Source of the DNA: Okeania sp. SIO2C9
Lineage (GTDB): Bacteria > Cyanobacteriota > Cyanobacteriia > Cyanobacteriales > Microcoleaceae
NCBI RefSeq assembly: GCF_010672455.1
Contig: NZ_JAAHGO010000028.1
Coordinates: 1-64,000, forward strand
Length of the DNA stretch: 64,000 bases
Direction of reading: 5' to 3'
How positions within the stretch are numbered: position 1 is the first letter of the stretch; every line of letters begins with the position of its first letter. Shown one piece after another: positions 1 to 11,253 of this stretch. The position numbers and the translations under genes were made by a program. The notes beneath the pieces were generated by a model. That model was not told where the DNA came from and ran no database searches. It worked only from the letters and a program-made list of their open reading frames with translations.

Positions 1-1903
<1,903 letters not shown>

Positions 1904-2311
1904 CCAGTGTCGCTGCATAAATACTGTGGTGACTACAAATGATGATCGGGAGATGGGGAGATAATATAATACCAATTTGATAAATGTTTGCTACAAATAG
2001 TAAGGAAAAATCAAGCTTTTTAAACACATTTTACCTCAACAAACAAGCCTGTTAAAAATAATGGAATAGGTTCATAAAACCATGTCCGAATGATTAAGTA
2101 TAATAAAAATTTTCTATTGAAACGCTCTTGAAGAAATATCCCCAATTTATGCTCCGTTTCTAGTGTTATATCTTGAATTTACACCTACTACCTCATAACT
2201 TTACGAATGATATAAACTGACACTGAAAGTTTTCAGTCTATGCTTCTGTCGCAAACTGCTGTACGATCTATTCAAGAAACTAATTGTTGATTGTAATTAA
2301 CACTAGAGAAA
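1904..2311. other. intergenic, no feature recognised
   Basis: About 400 bp of AT-rich DNA between the cpeA-like gene and cpeY. No hairpin terminator or repeat stands out, so cotranscription of the two genes cannot be judged. Confidence 0.5.
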
Positions 2312-3586
2312 ATGGATAAGCGTTTTTTGAATATATTCCCCGGATTAAGTGAAGAAAAAGCAATTGCTTTACTAGAAAAACCAATCGAAGAATTAGAAGA
2401 TAAATCTGATCGTTATATTGCAGCAAGTCATTTAGTTAACTTTCCCAGTGAACGTTCAATCAATGTCTTAATCAAAACTCTACAAGATACAAACCCAGTT
2501 CTAGAACATAAAATTGCTAGACGTAAAGCGGTCGAAACATTGGGACGTTTAAATGCGACATCAGCGCTACCTGCAATTAGAGCTTGCTTAAGTGACGAAG
2601 ACTGTTACACTGTGGAAAATGCTGTCTGGGCAATTGGTGAAATAGGAACTGAAGATCTAGAAATTCTTGCAGAAATTGCTCAATTGTTGGAAAAACCTGG
2701 TCAAAGTTATCGTTTGATTATTCAGGTGTTAGGAAAATTTAACTATAAACCTGCAATAAGCAAGATTCAGCAGTTTACAGAATCTGACGACGAACCTATT
2801 GCTAGTGCAGCGATCGCTACTGTTTGTCGTTTGACAGAGGATTATTCTCAGATGACAAAAGTAGTAGAATTTTTAGAACACTCAAATGTTAATGCTAGAC
2901 GGGGTTGTATTCAAGACCTGATTGATACAAAATATTATCCATCTATTCCTAATATTGCTAAATGCCCAGTTTCCATGGTTTTTCGTCTCCGGGGAATTAG
3001 ACTCCTAGCAGGAACAGGCATTCCCACAGGCGAGATTAACTTTGCTCAGATCGAACCCTATTTAGATTTGGTTGTTCGTGACCATCCCAATGATTTAGAA
3101 TTAGTCCATGAATACGACCAAACCCCCACTTTAGAATTTTCCATTAAAGAATTATATAGTACAGATTTTGGCAGGTGTTATTTAGCTGGCAAAACCCTTT
3201 TAGAGACTTACCCAGAAGTTGCAGGTGTAGCATTAATGGCAACTTTTGCAGAAAGTGCTCATAATGATTATGGCGCTCACTATCATGTAGTGAAGCTTTT
3301 GGGTTGGCTTAAATATATTGATGCTTATGAGCTGTTGGTAGAAGCACTGCATAACACAGCGCCTCAGTTTCAGAAATCTCGTGGTGCTGCTGCACTTGCT
3401 CTGGCAAATTTAGGAGATGAGAGAGTTATACCTTTACTTAGAGAAAGTATTAGTAATACAAGAATTTTTGACTTGAAATATGCTTGTTTGTTGGGATTAA
3501 AACAGTTAGGGGATAGTCAAGGTGCTGATTTAGTTGTTAATGACTCAGATTTATTGATTCAAGCTAAAGCAAAAAATTTGAGTTGA
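2312..3586 (+). CDS. cpeY: CpeY-type phycoerythrobilin lyase (HEAT-repeat E/F clade)
   Basis: The 424-residue protein is built of HEAT/PBS-lyase-like repeats, for example RRKAVETLGRLNATSALPAIRACL near residues 70-98 and ENAVWAIGEIG near 105-115, with further repeats to the end (RGAAALALANLGDERVIPLLRES near 360-380). Length and the long C-terminal half (RLRGIRLLAGTGIPTGEI near 227-245) fit CpeY, the family that attaches phycoerythrobilin to Cys82 of CpeA, often together with CpeZ. No cpeZ is seen here. Position just downstream of a CpeA-like gene that retains Cys82 supports the assignment. Related E/F lyases (MpeY type) cannot be excluded from sequence alone. The ATG follows AGAGAA. Confidence 0.78.
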   Translation: MDKRFLNIFPGLSEEKAIALLEKPIEELEDKSDRYIAASHLVNFPSERSINVLIKTLQDTNPVLEHKIARRKAVETLGRLNATSALPAIRACLSDEDCYTVENAVWAIGEIGTEDLEILAEIAQLLEKPGQSYRLIIQVLGKFNYKPAISKIQQFTESDDEPIASAAIATVCRLTEDYSQMTKVVEFLEHSNVNARRGCIQDLIDTKYYPSIPNIAKCPVSMVFRLRGIRLLAGTGIPTGEINFAQIEPYLDLVVRDHPNDLELVHEYDQTPTLEFSIKELYSTDFGRCYLAGKTLLETYPEVAGVALMATFAESAHNDYGAHYHVVKLLGWLKYIDAYELLVEALHNTAPQFQKSRGAAALALANLGDERVIPLLRESISNTRIFDLKYACLLGLKQLGDSQGADLVVNDSDLLIQAKAKNLS

Positions 3587-4089
3587 GAATAAATTTAGTT
3601 ATTGTTATTGATTTTTGTTCCACCAAGCGTTAAATTCCTGAATTTTGTTATGCCTTGGGTTATTGTTAGGCGATCTCTTGAGGGCTTGTAACTGTTGGCT
3701 AAAATCTGGTATAATCTATAAAAATCTGGGATTATCTGTTTATGCTACTTGGATTCAAAACTGAACTGCACCCAAATAAGCAGCAAAAAACCTTACTCGC
3801 TAAACACGCTGGTGTATCTCGTCACGCTTGGAATTGGGGATTATGGTTGACTAGGAACATCCTTAATCACAATTCAAATAATCCTGAGAGCAAACTTAAA
3901 TTTCCTACTGCAATCGACCTGCATAAACTTTTAGTAGCAATGGTTAAACCTAAAAACTATTGGTATTATGAAGTGTCTAAAACAGCGCCTCAGTATGCTT
4001 TGAGATATTTATCGTTATCTTGGAAGCGTTGTTTTAGTAAAGTCTCAGGGCAACCTAAATTCAAGAAAAAAGGTAGAGATGATAGTTTT

Positions 4090-4110
4090 CCTGCGGAATG
4101 CTACGCAAAC
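4090..4110. repeat. short insertion, GAATGCTACGCAAAC type, inside tnpB
   Basis: A 21-base segment ending GGAATGCTACGCAAAC is present here and absent from the otherwise collinear tnpB at 51.6 kb. The same word, or its complement GTTTGCGTAGCATTC, recurs at 15655-15670, 42930-42949 and 59697-59720, and a related form lies in the leader of cbiX (41061-41084). The length is a multiple of three, so the frame is kept. Confidence 0.85.
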
Positions 4111-4806
4111 ACTCTAGATGGGTCAATATCGGTAGGTTTTAATCATATTAAATTACCAAGAATTGGATGGGTAAAAACTTATGAAATACTGCCAGATAAT
4201 GTATCTCCTAAATCTGTAACTATAACTAAAAAAGCTGATAGATGGTTTGTGAGCTTTAAAGTAGAAACTATACCTCAAATCACTGAGAAGTCAGTAGATG
4301 TTGTTGGTGTAGATTTAGGAGTAAAAAACCTAGCTACACTCTCAACTGGTGAGGTTTTTGTTGGTGCTAAGTCCTACAAAAAATTAGAAGCTAAATTATC
4401 TAAACTGCAATACCTGAATCGACATAAAGTCAAGTTTTCAAACAACTGGAGGGCAGCACAACTTAAGATAGCTCAGTTACACAAAAGGATAGCCAACATC
4501 AGGAATGATGCATTGCATAAACTAACTACTTATTTGGCTAAAAACCACAGTCAAATAGTAATAGAAGACCTTAATGTATCAGGAATGATGGCCAATCATA
4601 AGTTGGCTAAGGCTGTTGCTGACATGGGTTTTTACGAGTTCAGAAGACAGTTAGAGTACAAATGTAAGTTATACGGTTCTGAACTAATCATTGTTGATAG
4701 ATGGTTTCCTAGTTCCAAAACTTGCAGTAGGTGTGGAAAGATTAAAGAGTCTCTGTCTTTGTCAGAAAGAGTGTTTAAGTGCGAACACTGCAATTTTAGC
4801 TGTGAT

Positions 4807-4828
4807 TGCTCCGCAACGCTAGCGCGAA
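4807..4828. repeat. short insertion, CTCCGCAACGCTAGCGCG type, inside tnpB
   Basis: Twenty-two bases containing CTCCGCAACGCTAGCGCG interrupt the RuvC-III codon. The same word occurs 60 bp downstream (about 4872-4895) and, in a longer 47-49 base near-perfect palindrome, at the equivalent site of copy 2 (about 52730-52778). Copy 2 lacks the upstream insertion. Confidence 0.85.
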
Positions 4829-5001
4829 CGAGATTTGAATGCTAGTTTAAATCTAGCTATGGCGGTCAGTTTGCTCCGCAACGCTAGCGCGAACGACCGT
4901 GACAGCTTGTGGACTGGATAACGCCGACGTTGCCAGAATGAAGCAGGAATAGAGCAGATAATCATAGATTTCTATAGATTATCGTAGGTTTCTAAGAACG
5001 G

Positions 5002-5311
5002 TGTACTATTTGTTCCCTTATGGAATTGAAGTTTTATATGAAATACTAAAATTTTTGCTACAAATACGCACGGCTGTTTCCAGGAGTCAGGTAGGTGAGC
5101 CGTCGAATTGGCGACGTACAGTAGGAATAGCCTAAATTTGATTTATTACAGTAAAACTCTGTTTTTAGTCAAATCGACATTTCTGGGTCAAGTTTTTTAA
5201 TCAGCTAAATTATTCGTAGCATTCCTTTTTATATTTCATATTAGAAAAAATTTCTCCCAAGGCCAGCCTTTCTAATATATACTTGTGAGTTGATCGAGTA
5301 GAGAAAAAAAT
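5002..5311. other. intergenic upstream of the PEP-CTERM propeller gene
   Basis: About 310 bp, AT-rich. No repeat or RNA structure recognised; it presumably contains the promoter of the following gene. Confidence 0.4.
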
Positions 5312-6328
5312 ATGCAGATGCGTAAGTCTTTAACTGTTTTTTTAACTACAATGGCTGGACTTGTTCTCAGTGCTCCCAACGTGGATGCAGCAGAACTTTA
5401 TGTCGGTAGCTTTAATAATGATTCAGTTCTTCGCTTTGATAGTAAAACAGGAGAGTTTATTGATACTTTCATCACTGAGGGTTCAGGAGGTTTAGACGGC
5501 CCCGTAGCACTAACTTTTAGCCCCAATGACAATAACCTTTATATAATTAGCTTTTTGAGTCGTAACGTTCTACGCTACGATGGCCAAACAGGAGTATTTC
5601 TTGATGAATTCATACCCACCGAAAGTGGAAATTTGTTTTTTCCTCAAGATTTAGTATTCGGCCCAGACACCAACTTATACCTCAGTAATACTGGTGCAGA
5701 TAGTATTAATCAATATGACGGTGTAACAGGAGAATTCCTGGAAGAATTCATTCCTAATCCCAACGATACTACCCTTGTCAATGCTCCTTTTGGAGTGAGA
5801 TTTGGGCCGGACGGTAAGTTTTATTTTAGCAGCACTTTCACTAATAGTCTATTGAGTTTTGACCCCACCACATCAACTTTAACAACATTAGCAACTATCG
5901 AGGAACCTGGTGCATTCCCTGGAGGAATTACTTTTGGTCCTGATGGTAATCTCTATGTTGCTAATTTTGGTGGTAACTCTATTAGTCGTTATAATTTTGA
6001 AACCGAGAAAATTGAGCCTTTTGTCCTCAGTATCGATAGCCCAGTTCAACCCCTGTTTGGTCCTGATGGTAATCTGTATGTCAGCAGTAACTCCACAGGA
6101 AAGGGAATAACCGTTGCCGGAAGTGTTTTCCGTTTTGATGGCCAAACAGGAGAAATTATTGATGAGTTTATCCCTGCTGGAACTGGGGGACTAGATGGAG
6201 CTGGATGGTTAGCTTTCTCAGAAGACAGTGTTTCAACACCAGAACCCTCTGTGAGTCTTTTTAGCTCAGGAGTTTTACTTGGGTTGGGTTTGCTTGGACA
6301 AAAACGGCGACAAAAAAACGTTCCATGA
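5312..6328 (+). CDS. secreted beta-propeller (NHL/SMP-30-like) protein with PEP-CTERM anchor
   Basis: The 338-residue precursor begins with a signal peptide (RKSLTVFLTTMAGLVLSAPNVDAAE, cleavage near residue 27). It then has about six propeller-type repeats built on FGPDGNLYV and RYDGQTGEFLDEFIP. It ends with a PEP-CTERM sorting signal: STPEPS near residue 311, a hydrophobic stretch, and a basic tail (QKRRQKNVP). Such proteins are exported, cleaved by an exosortase and associated with surface or extracellular matrix. No exosortase is in this window. Function of the propeller is unknown. A second PEP-CTERM protein lies at 28089-28910. Confidence 0.85.
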   Translation: MQMRKSLTVFLTTMAGLVLSAPNVDAAELYVGSFNNDSVLRFDSKTGEFIDTFITEGSGGLDGPVALTFSPNDNNLYIISFLSRNVLRYDGQTGVFLDEFIPTESGNLFFPQDLVFGPDTNLYLSNTGADSINQYDGVTGEFLEEFIPNPNDTTLVNAPFGVRFGPDGKFYFSSTFTNSLLSFDPTTSTLTTLATIEEPGAFPGGITFGPDGNLYVANFGGNSISRYNFETEKIEPFVLSIDSPVQPLFGPDGNLYVSSNSTGKGITVAGSVFRFDGQTGEIIDEFIPAGTGGLDGAGWLAFSEDSVSTPEPSVSLFSSGVLLGLGLLGQKRRQKNVP

Positions 6329-6593
6329 AACTTCTCTACAAGGCTTTTAAAAAATGAATATTTAATTTCCGCCAAATGTCTTTTTCTTCTGAAGTTATTG
6401 TTGGGTTGCGGGAGAACCTAAGCAAAACTACTGGACTGTTTCATCTAAAATAGTCCGTTAGATGGGGAGGGGAGATGGGGAGATGAGGAGATCAAGACAC
6501 CTAGAAGCAAAAATCTATTGCACAGTTTTAGGTGTGTCAGTCTACTACAGTAAGATCAAAATTTAATCAAATAGGGTATAGTTCAATATAAAT

Positions 6594-7415
6594 ATGCTGC
6601 GTTTAATTTGGAAATTTTTCACAATATTTCTTTTATTAACCATCTTTTGGTTAGGCACTCCATTAACAGTAATAGCTGCCAGTGAATCACAGAATATTAC
6701 TCCTACTCAGTTAGAAGAATTAGATGACCTATTTAATCAAGCCTTAAATGCCAGTAATAACGGTGACTTTGCCAACGCCGAACAATTATGGACTCAAATC
6801 CTAGAACAATATCCCGATAATCCAGCAATTTGGAGCAACAGAGGTAATATTAGACTTAGCCAAAATAAAATAGAAGAGGCAATATCTGATTATCAAAAAG
6901 CAATAGAAATTTTTCCTAATGCTCCCGATCCTTATCTAAATCGTGGTATTGCTTATGAAAGACTCAACAAATGGTCAGAAGCGATCGCTGATTATAATCA
7001 AGTTATAGAATTAGACCCTGAAGATCCAGTTGCCTACAATAACCGTGGCAATGCAGAAGGAGGATTAGGAGAATGGGAAAAAGCCACCGAAGATTACAAA
7101 AAAGCTTCTGAATTAGCTCCTGAATATGCCTTTGCTCGTGCCAATTATTCTCTAGCTCTTTACCAAATTGGACAAACTCAGGAAGCAGTAAAAACCATAA
7201 AAAGCCTGGTTCGTAAATATCCTAACTTTGCTGATATGCGGGCAGCTTTAACCGCTTGTCTCTGGGAACAAGGCAAAAAAGGAGAAGCAGAAAGTAACTG
7301 GGTAGCTGCTGTAGGATTAGATCCCCGTTATCAAGACCTTGATTGGGTAGCTAACGTTCGTCGTTGGCCTCCTACATTAGTTAATAGTTTGGAGAAATTT
7401 ATTAAACTAGAATAA
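6594..7415 (+). CDS. TPR-repeat protein with N-terminal membrane/signal segment
   Basis: A hydrophobic N-terminus (residues 7-28, FFTIFLLLTIFWLGTPLTVIAA) suggests export to the thylakoid lumen or periplasm, or membrane anchoring. It is followed by four to five tetratricopeptide repeats between about residues 45 and 200, for example NPAIWSNRGNIRLSQNKIEEAISDYQKAIEI and DPVAYNNRGNAEGGLGEWEKATEDYKKASEL. The C-terminal part (LVRKYPNFADMRAALTACLWEQG) continues the superhelix and ends with a conserved-looking WPPTLVNSLEKFIKL. Chloroplast and cyanobacterial lumenal TPR proteins have this layout. The partner is unknown. Confidence 0.8.
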   Translation: MLRLIWKFFTIFLLLTIFWLGTPLTVIAASESQNITPTQLEELDDLFNQALNASNNGDFANAEQLWTQILEQYPDNPAIWSNRGNIRLSQNKIEEAISDYQKAIEIFPNAPDPYLNRGIAYERLNKWSEAIADYNQVIELDPEDPVAYNNRGNAEGGLGEWEKATEDYKKASELAPEYAFARANYSLALYQIGQTQEAVKTIKSLVRKYPNFADMRAALTACLWEQGKKGEAESNWVAAVGLDPRYQDLDWVANVRRWPPTLVNSLEKFIKLE

Positions 7416-7469
7416 TTATAATTAGATATCGTAGTAGGGCTTGAGCAATAAAGATAGATATTTCCTGTG

Positions 7470-7844
7470 GTGACATACTCCCACGCTAACCCCAAAGGTA
7501 TAGCGTGGGCTTCTCGTTTCATAGTCCTGCAATTGCGTGGGACTCCGCGAGCTTTAAGGACGGGATGCCCCGCCGCCCTTTTTGCAAATAAAAAAGCTGC
7601 TCACCTAGCGCCGCAATAAGATTTTACATTCCCAACGGATTACTAGGATGGATGGAATATAATCCCATATCTTACTTTGATTTTCATGGTTCATCACGCT
7701 GCGGTTGTTAACTCAAACCAGCTTGAGTTTATCATAACATAAAATTTGTAAATTAATGGGACATCGAGTCCCATTAATTTACCGTCGATTCATCTGACAC
7801 CAAATTTTCAATTATGGTGTGAGGCTTCTCGACGCTCTAGCTAA
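7470..7844. mobile_element. MITE derived from the 29381-30851 tnpB element (both ends, no tnpB)
   Basis: The left 120 bp (from GTGACATACTCCCAC through the GGACGGGATGCCCCGCCGCCC block) match the tnpB-proximal end of the element at 29381-30851. The last 90 bp (CGATTCATCT.ACACCAAATT ... GGTGTGAGGCTTCTCG, ending TCTAGCTAAA) match its other end. The coding interior is missing and replaced by about 150 bp of other sequence. Terminal hairpins are kept, including a 14-bp stem at 7749-7762/7768-7781. Confidence 0.85.
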
Positions 7845-8027
7845 AGTCCTACTACAAATAAAAACTTTTTTATAACTTAATTATCTGGCAATATTATGTA
7901 GGCCATAGAAAATAGGCAATAGTGTAGGAGGATCACTAATTTCCCAGACAAATATCTGGGAACGTATAGTAGTCGCCAGGGTAGTTAGGACATTCTCAAA
8001 CCTTAAAATTTCGTTACATCCAGAATT

Positions 8028-8063
8028 CTAAATTCTAAATTCTAAATTCTAAATTCTAAATTC
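8028..8063. repeat. ATTCTAA simple tandem repeat next to the secG stop
   Basis: About five tandem copies of an 8-base unit AATTCTAA directly abut the 3' end of secG. No other function seen. Confidence 0.8.
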
Positions 8064-8297
8064 TTACTGTGGTAACCACCCTGCACTAAGAAGTATAGTT
8101 AAACCCATAAAAAGTACAGAAAAAGTCCAAGTAATCCTATTCAAAGTTATCTCTGCACTCTTGGTGCTAGTAAACAATTGAGCTTGTCCACCAATACCAC
8201 CAATTCCATCACCTTTGGGGCTGTGTAACAAGACAAATACAACAATACCTATAGCCGATATAATCCAGATAATTTCTGCAAGTTGAACAACATTCAT
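8064..8297 (-). CDS. secG: preprotein translocase subunit SecG
   Basis: The 77-residue protein has the SecG layout: a first membrane helix (IIWIISAIGIVVFVLLHS), a conserved loop PKGDGIGGIGGQAQLFTSTKSAE, and a second helix (ITWTFSVLFMGLTILLSAG). SecG associates with SecYE in the plasma/thylakoid membrane and assists SecA-driven export. It lies 109 bp downstream of gpmI on the same strand, so the two are probably cotranscribed; this pairing is common in cyanobacteria. Confidence 0.93.
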   Translation of the reverse strand: MNVVQLAEIIWIISAIGIVVFVLLHSPKGDGIGGIGGQAQLFTSTKSAEITLNRITWTFSVLFMGLTILLSAGWLPQ

Positions 8298-8406
8298 AAT
8301 TTTTAATTCGTTAAAAAATCCAAGAATTTCACTGATATTGAGAAGGAGAGGTAATAATTAATAATTAATAATTAATTGTTGAACTGCCTCCTACCTGCCT
8401 GACTGA

Positions 8407-10005
8407 CTACAAACCTACTCGTACAGGAGTACGATTTTGTTGAATATCATATCCGGCTTTTTCTATTATTGACCTTCCAGTCATCTCAGGAGGTTGGGGC
8501 AACTGTAGAATTTCCAAAATAGTTGGTGCTACATCTGCTAAACACCCATCTTGTCGCAAAGGAACTTCAGTGCCATGACCAGGAATTTTTCTTCCCTCTC
8601 CTTCTATAAGTATAAATGGCACAGGATTTGTAGTGTGAGCTGTCCAAGGACTTCCTTCTTCGTCCCACATATATTCAGCATTACCATGGTCAGCAATAAT
8701 TATTGCTGTGCCGCCTGCTTTACTAATACTATCTAAAAGTTTTCCTAAACAATGGTCAACTGTTTTAACCGCATTCACCGCTGCATCCATCACCCCAGTA
8801 TGACCTACCATATCAGGGTTAGCATAATTAATCACAATTAGAGAATAGATTTGTTTTTCCACAGCAGCGATCGCTACTTCTGTCACTTCTGCTGCTGACA
8901 TTTCTGGTGCTTCATCATAATGAGCTACCATTGGACTTTGAATCAATTCTCGGTCTTCTCCCTCAAATGGTTGTTCTAAACCTCCATTGAAAAAGTAAGT
9001 TACATGAGCATATTTTTCAGTTTCAGCAGTGCGGAGTTGACGGAGACCATGCTGAGAAATTACTTCTCCGAGAATATTATTTAAGTTTTGAGGCTTAAAA
9101 GCCACTAAGACAGATAAACTAGGGTCATATTGAGTAAAAGTTAAAAATGTCAATGGTTGAATTTGTTGGCGTTCAAACCCATTAAAATCTGGATCTACAA
9201 AAGCTTGAGTCAATTGACGGGCACGATCAGGACGAAAATTAAAGAATATTACTCCATCTCCAGGTTCTATCGCTCCAGGGGATACTCTAACTGGGATAAC
9301 AAATTCATCTGTTATACCCTCAGTATAAGACTTTTGTAGTAAATCAGAAGCAGAGCAACCAACCCCATAACCGTCTTTGGTCATCACTTCATAAGCTTTT
9401 TGAATTCTATCCCATCGTTTATCCCGGTCCATTGCATAGTAGCGACCGCTAATAGTTGCAATTCGTCCTACACCACTTTGATTAATGTGATATTCTATTT
9501 GTTTGAGTACCTGAACTCCTGATTTTGGGTTTGTATCACGTCCATCAGTAATAGCATGAATACAAACATCTGAAATTCCTTTTGCTTTGGCCATATCCAG
9601 TAAACCTAACAAGTGGTTTACATGAGAATGAACTCCTCCTGGGGAACATAAACCCACTAAATGTAGTTTGGAATTACGCTCACTAACATCTTGACAACAT
9701 TTTTCTATGTCTTGATTTTGAGCAATTGACCCATCTTCTACAGCATCAGATATTCTTACCAACTCCTGGGGTACAATTCTCCCCGCACCAATATTTAAGT
9801 GACCGACCTCCGAGTTACCCATTTGACCTTCTGGCAAACCTACTGCTTTGCCCGAAGCTTGAATCGAAGTTCTAGGATATGCTTGCCAAAGGCTATCAAT
9901 TATAGGTGTTTCACCAACAGCAATGGCATTTCCTTCTTTTTCTTCTCGATAACCCCAACCATCTAGAATAATTAGTACAACCGGAGATATAGAAACTGTT
10001 CCCAT
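8407..10005 (-). CDS. gpmI: 2,3-bisphosphoglycerate-independent phosphoglycerate mutase
   Basis: The 532-residue alkaline-phosphatase-superfamily enzyme interconverts 3- and 2-phosphoglycerate in the cytosol using two Mn ions. Motifs seen: metal Asp15 in LIILDGWG; the phosphorylated serine Ser65 in QMGNSEVGHLNIGAGR; HAITDGRDTNPKSG; GRYYAMDRDKRWDRI; and the C-terminal metal site VINYANPDMVGHTG with ADHGNAEYMWDE. Length is normal. The ATG follows AAGGT at a plausible distance. First gene of a likely gpmI-secG unit. Confidence 0.97.
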   Translation of the reverse strand: MGTVSISPVVLIILDGWGYREEKEGNAIAVGETPIIDSLWQAYPRTSIQASGKAVGLPEGQMGNSEVGHLNIGAGRIVPQELVRISDAVEDGSIAQNQDIEKCCQDVSERNSKLHLVGLCSPGGVHSHVNHLLGLLDMAKAKGISDVCIHAITDGRDTNPKSGVQVLKQIEYHINQSGVGRIATISGRYYAMDRDKRWDRIQKAYEVMTKDGYGVGCSASDLLQKSYTEGITDEFVIPVRVSPGAIEPGDGVIFFNFRPDRARQLTQAFVDPDFNGFERQQIQPLTFLTFTQYDPSLSVLVAFKPQNLNNILGEVISQHGLRQLRTAETEKYAHVTYFFNGGLEQPFEGEDRELIQSPMVAHYDEAPEMSAAEVTEVAIAAVEKQIYSLIVINYANPDMVGHTGVMDAAVNAVKTVDHCLGKLLDSISKAGGTAIIIADHGNAEYMWDEEGSPWTAHTTNPVPFILIEGEGRKIPGHGTEVPLRQDGCLADVAPTILEILQLPQPPEMTGRSIIEKAGYDIQQNRTPVRVGL

Positions 10006-10567
10006 GATTTTTTACCTTTGATACCTAATCTCGGTTCTATAATGACTAAATTCAACATACTACAATTGAGTATATTTTTATCTAATCTCTATTAATGTCT
10101 ACTAATTAAGTAGACCAGTCTTATTGAAAAGTTTAGCTGAAGTTACTATATCATTCAAATTATTTCTTGATTTTACTTTAGATGAATTTTATTAATATAT
10201 AAGATTAAATTAGATTTACATAAATTTGATGATAAACAGAGGTAAAATGGAATACATTGAGAAGTTAATTAGAGAAAAAATATAACTCACGATAAACCAA
10301 TTAATGATGGATAATTTAATTTTTTTTTAATAAATTTATTGTCAAAAAACGAATTTTTAAACAAAATAAAACAGTCAAAACAAATATCCTGATTTTTTTT
10401 TTAAGAATTGAATTTTGGTATAACTAGTTCACAATGAAGATTGGCTTGACGCTATAGTTATTGAAAGTAGATCAAAAAAACTTAAAAATGTGATACTTAG
10501 AGTAGCAACGATGGTATTTTTGATCTTAAAACTATTGTAAAATTTATCAACATAAACAAAATCTCAA
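10006..10567. other. AT-rich intergenic region between divergent genes
   Basis: About 560 bp with long A/T runs; it must hold promoters for gpmI (minus) and the secreted Pro-rich gene (plus). No repeat or RNA structure recognised. Confidence 0.45.
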
Positions 10568-11179
10568 ATGAACAAAGTATTGTATTTCGTCAGCATAGGA
10601 ATATTAGCCTTCTGGATACTTAAAGGTGAGTCTGTAGCACTTAATGATGAAGATATGCAACTAATGGCATTATCAGATTCTGCCAGTTTTTCTAACCAAA
10701 TCCTAGCTCAAGTTCCAGATTCTCCATCTTCTGATTCACAATCACAATCGACTATTCCATCAGCAGAAGTTCCAGAAAAGTCCAATACAGTTGCTAACTT
10801 GATCCAATCTACCGACCCAGAGGAAAGAGAAAAAGTTTTACAGCAAAACTTAGGAAATGAGGTAGATGATACTACAATTCAACCTTCTGAAACAATATCT
10901 GTTCCTAGAGGTAGAGACCCATTTTCTGTTGTTCCTGAAATACCAGTACCAGAATTAGCACCAGAAGAATCTTCCGTAGCCCAATTGCCAGAAATACAAG
11001 GCCAACAACTACCTGGTCTACCTACCCTTCCTGAAACTACAGCCCCCACTACTTGGCGACAAAATGTTAGAAGGATAGTGCCTAGCGATGATAGTGTCAT
11101 TGTTGCTCAACAAAGACGAAGAAGACCATTACCTAATGCTTCACCATTTGAAAACTCATTTGTAGAACATGGTTGTTAA
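10568..11179 (+). CDS. secreted low-complexity protein, paralogue of the next gene
   Basis: The 203-residue protein has a hydrophobic N-terminus (VLYFVSIGILAFWILKG) followed by a Pro/Ser/Glu-rich region. It aligns with residues of the following protein: EKSNTVANLIQSTDPEERE, GRDPFSVVPEIPVPE and QQLPGLPTLPETTAPTTWRQN match QKSDTAKDLIRSTDPNQRT, TRDPFSNLPTIPVPS and QQVPNIPTLPETKSPSSWREP. It lacks the polyproline tract and the conserved C-terminal domain of its neighbour and ends with RRRRPLPNASPFENSF. Tandem duplication followed by loss of the C-terminal part is the likely origin. Function unknown. Confidence 0.7.
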   Translation: MNKVLYFVSIGILAFWILKGESVALNDEDMQLMALSDSASFSNQILAQVPDSPSSDSQSQSTIPSAEVPEKSNTVANLIQSTDPEEREKVLQQNLGNEVDDTTIQPSETISVPRGRDPFSVVPEIPVPELAPEESSVAQLPEIQGQQLPGLPTLPETTAPTTWRQNVRRIVPSDDSVIVAQQRRRRPLPNASPFENSFVEHGC

Positions 11180-11253
11180 TATTATCACAAACGTAGTATT
11201 ATTTTGCTAAATTTTTGCTACCCTTGACAATATTAGGCTTTTCGGAACTAGCA

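Larger units (their letters stand above)
3742..4845 (+). pseudogene. tnpB: tnpB (OrfB RuvC nuclease), C-terminus destroyed by a short insertion
   Basis: The reading frame gives 367 residues of TnpB: HTH region (LLAKHAGVSRHAWNWGL), RuvC-I Asp in VVGVDLGVKNL, RuvC-II Glu in IVIEDLNVSGM, and zinc ribbon CSRCG...CEHC. The paralogue at 51644-52834 continues CDRDLNAALNLA, where the second Asp is the third RuvC catalytic residue. Here 22 extra bases at 4807-4828 shift the frame and give CDCSATLARTRFEC and a stop, so the third catalytic Asp is lost. A second, in-frame 21-base insertion at 4090-4110 adds PAECYAN after GRDDSF. Apart from these, the two copies are very similar. Nuclease activity should be absent. 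Confidence 0.88.
3686..5001 (+). mobile_element. tnpB-only IS200/IS605-type element, copy 1
   Basis: The limits come from comparison with the second copy at 51587-52894. The two share sequence from TTGTAACTGTTGGCTAAAATC on the left to TTTCTAAGAACGG on the right and are unrelated outside. There is no tnpA. Near-repeated blocks (AAATCTGG.AT.ATCT) precede the gene, and imperfect palindromic ATAGATT/AATCATAG blocks lie between the gene and the right end. That right-end segment is where TnpB guide RNAs (omega/reRNA) are encoded in the family. Confidence 0.8.
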
